Assembly (NCBI GenBank): GCA_031292555.1
Contig: JARLGV010000026.1
Location: 1 to 64,000, forward strand
DNA length: 64,000 nucleotides
Source: Fimbriimonas sp.
GTDB lineage: Bacteria > Armatimonadota > Fimbriimonadia > Fimbriimonadales > Fimbriimonadaceae
Direction of reading: 5' to 3'
How positions within the stretch are numbered: position 1 is the first letter of the stretch; each line of letters starts with the position of its first letter. The notes under the pieces were generated by a model. It had not been told where the DNA came from. It was given only the letters and a program-made list of their open reading frames with translations, and did no database searches. This document shows, piece after piece, positions 62,496 through 64,000 of the stretch. A program made the translations under genes and the position numbers.

Positions 62496-63599
62496 ATGTT
62501 GATCAAGCTTGGCGCTTCCATCCGGCCGGTTGCCGGTTTCGTCGCTGCTTTCGTTTTTGCCGGTGTGGCTGCAGGCGGTCCGCCTCCCCTGAAAGTCATC
62601 GGCACTCGGATCGTCGACGCCAACGGACGGACGGTGCTGTTGCGTGGCGTAAACGCGGCGAGTATGGAATGGAGCGCGACCGGCGAGGACGGTCACATCC
62701 TCAAGACGGTCAACGAGGCGATCCACAACTGGCACGTCAACATCATTCGCGTTCCGCTCGCTCAAGATCGGTGGTTCGGCGTTTCACCTGAGCAGCACGA
62801 CAAAGGGGTCGCCTATCGCGCCCTCGTGCGGCAGGTGGTGGATACCGTCACGTCGCAGAACTGCTACATCTTGCTCGACCTGCATTGGAACGACTGCGGC
62901 ATCTGGGGGAATCAGATCGGGCAGCACGTTATGCCCGACATGAACAGCGTGACGTTCTGGCGCGACCTTTCCAGGGATTACCGAAACGAGCCGGGAGTGC
63001 TGTTCGACCTCTATAACGAGCCGCACGACGTTCCATGGGACGTCTGGCTGCACGGCGGGATGGTGACCGATCGAGGTCCGATGCGCGGGCGGCCGCTCAA
63101 GTACCAGACGCCCGGCATGCAGGGCCTCCTCGACGCGATCCGCAGCGTGGGTGCGAACAACGTCGTTGTCTGTGGAGGGCTGGATTGGGCTTACGATATG
63201 TCCGGCATTCTCGCCAACCGGGAGCTGAAGGACCCGTATGGCGACGGCGTGATCTATGCCAACCACACCTATCCGATCAAGGGCGACACGATGAAAAAGT
63301 GGATGGCGAAGATGGACCTCGCGATCAAGAAACTGCCGATCATCGTCAGTGAGTTCGGCGCCCAAGGCACGCGCGGCAATCCGGGAGATAGGGGGCAGAC
63401 GGCCGTCCAGTGGAACACGCTGACGCTGGAATACATCTACAAGCATCACCTGAACTACACGGCATGGGACTTGCACCCGGCGGCCGGCCCGACGCTGGTG
63501 TCCAATTGGCAGTACAAGCCGACTCCAACCTTCGGCGAAATCGTGAAGAGCGCGCTTACAACGGGGAAGCCTCCTGTGTTGGCTGCGGCAAAGCCCTAG
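62496..63599 (+). CDS. Exported GH5-type glycoside hydrolase
   Basis: A 367-residue (beta/alpha)8 enzyme with signal peptide (FVAAFVFAGVAAG). The acid/base is E175 in DLYNEPHD and the nucleophile E286 in IIVSEFGAQG; VDANGRTVLLRGVN is the standard GH5 opening. Likely endoglucanase or mannanase class; exact substrate unknown. Strong ribosome-binding site GAGGGAGGG just before the ATG. Confidence 0.93.
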   Translation: MLIKLGASIRPVAGFVAAFVFAGVAAGGPPPLKVIGTRIVDANGRTVLLRGVNAASMEWSATGEDGHILKTVNEAIHNWHVNIIRVPLAQDRWFGVSPEQHDKGVAYRALVRQVVDTVTSQNCYILLDLHWNDCGIWGNQIGQHVMPDMNSVTFWRDLSRDYRNEPGVLFDLYNEPHDVPWDVWLHGGMVTDRGPMRGRPLKYQTPGMQGLLDAIRSVGANNVVVCGGLDWAYDMSGILANRELKDPYGDGVIYANHTYPIKGDTMKKWMAKMDLAIKKLPIIVSEFGAQGTRGNPGDRGQTAVQWNTLTLEYIYKHHLNYTAWDLHPAAGPTLVSNWQYKPTPTFGEIVKSALTTGKPPVLAAAKP

Positions 63600-63810
63600 A
63601 CCCGGCCGACTTCGACGCTTTGGTCAACCATGGGATCGGTCGTTTCGTCGGTGAGGCCGATTCCCTGATGAATGTGTATCCACAGAGCAGGCTGGCGTAT
63701 TGTTCCGTACGAAGCTGGGTGCCCTCCGGTCTCAAACCGTTAGCGAACAGGAAGACTGGTAAGTTGGTGCGGAGTGGACGGTCGTCTCGATTGTCGACGG
63801 AGGCTCTCAT
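63556..63810 (-). CDS. Possible small protein of unknown function
   Basis: From ATG 63810 the minus strand reads 84 residues with an orderly sequence (PLRTNLPVFLFANGLRPEG, TEQYASLLCGYTFIRE). The same frame is open further upstream to about 63880 (RQWPDILEIPGP precedes the ATG). It overlaps the GH5 3' end by 44 bases. It may be a gene or the remnant of one; low confidence. Confidence 0.25.
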   Translation of the reverse strand: MRASVDNRDDRPLRTNLPVFLFANGLRPEGTQLRTEQYASLLCGYTFIRESASPTKRPIPWLTKASKSAGSRALPQPTQEASPL

Positions 63811-64000
63811 TGGGCCGGGGATTTCGAGTATGTCGGGCCATTGTCGGCTAAGGTGAATCCTCCAAGCGACGGCAATTCGGGCGCTTCAGGAATTGGCGGC
63901 CAAGCTCCCTGCATCGGGCCAAGACAGGGAGTTTGCGGAGTCAAAGATGCGATCCCTCCTGACCACCCTAAAGGAGTGGGATGCAATTCACCGCCACTGA
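63600..64000 (+). other. Poorly resolved right end
   Basis: After the GH5 stop no full gene can be established on the plus strand. The last 140 bases in one frame read a helical C-terminus-like segment (AIRALQELAAKLP .. LKEWDAIHRH) ending with TGA at 63998-64000, but a TGA at 63854 precedes it and no good start exists. Another plus frame reads WTVVSIVDGGSHWAGDFEYVG with a TAA just upstream. The pieces suggest a decayed gene or the edge of one that needs the neighbouring sequence. Confidence 0.3.

Noticed and set aside
1..64000. Genome-wide amber (TAG) reassignment
   Set aside because: TAG is used as the normal terminator of galT (1423-1425) and of the GH116 gene (58598-58600), so the two internal TAGs are more likely mutations or errors.
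1..64000. CRISPR arrays, IS elements, prophage or anti-phage defence genes
   Set aside because: No regularly spaced repeats, transposase, integrase, phage structural or known defence genes were seen on either strand.

Overview
The window is a gene-dense bacterial chromosome segment of moderately high GC with about 60 protein genes, one tRNA and no IS element, prophage or CRISPR array. The gene content (free-living, cytochrome-type complex I, de novo tryptophan synthesis, many secreted hydrolases, TPR and parallel beta-helix proteins, SEDS and FtsK division proteins, tandem ClpS adaptors) and the feel of the sequences suggest a Fimbriimonas-like member of the Armatimonadota. That assignment is inference from general familiarity, not from a search.

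Layout. 1-1425: the 3' end of a heavy-metal P-type ATPase gene broken by an in-frame TAG, a tRNA-Thr(TGT), and galT six bases downstream of it. 1415-10733 (minus): a TPR-sulfotransferase fusion, an ankyrin protein, a secreted unknown, nuoC and nuoA without nuoB between them, trpF-trpC-trpD, a RutE-like nitroreductase and a secreted unknown. 10761-16882: a mix of small enzymes (PaiB-like, VOC, Eis-like GNAT, Gfo/Idh/MocA, gpsA). 17008-29978 (plus): an ABC exporter, a SecD P1-head-like membrane-anchored protein, two exported unknowns, a RodA/FtsW-type protein, a beta-helix protein, FtsK, a PAS-GGDEF protein and an M28 peptidase. 29988-44649 (minus): two tandem S41 peptidases, two tandem ClpS adaptors, a YfhO-type membrane protein, FtsH, TilS, Lon with Hsp20 and an MFS exporter. 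44720-49975 (plus): a polyprenyl-phosphate glycan initiation cluster (GT4, dCMP deaminase, WecA-like, WecB, UppP) and Pth. 49983-53690 (minus): a GH172-type protein, two unknowns, a MarR regulator and an aldo-keto reductase. 53691-54665: nearly 1 kb without a credible gene. 54666-58001 (plus): three exported proteins with protease-type folds (HEXXH, transglutaminase-like, papain-like). 58003-61147 (minus): a broken small gene and a GH116 enzyme. 61323-63599 (plus): a Gfo/Idh/MocA oxidoreductase and a GH5 enzyme.

Genes work together in recognisable blocks: proteostasis (FtsH, Lon, Hsp20, two ClpS, S41 pair), cell envelope and division (FtsK, SEDS protein, WecA/WecB/UppP), tryptophan synthesis, and carbohydrate use at the right end, where two genes share an 11/15-base element 33-36 bases ahead of their start codons.

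Most worth following up: the structured non-coding region at 53.7-54.6 kb, which has a 17-base-spaced promoter at its left end, five consecutive hairpins with GGA-rich loops and a terminator-like stem near 54.3 kb (candidate large ncRNA of about 500 nt); the two unrelated genes interrupted by in-frame TAG codons; the trpF start that must be a non-canonical CTG if the catalytic KICG cysteine is to be made; the WecA-like protein lacking the invariant GD(T/V)GS aspartate; and the tandem ClpS pair in which one copy has lost the N-degron-binding histidine.
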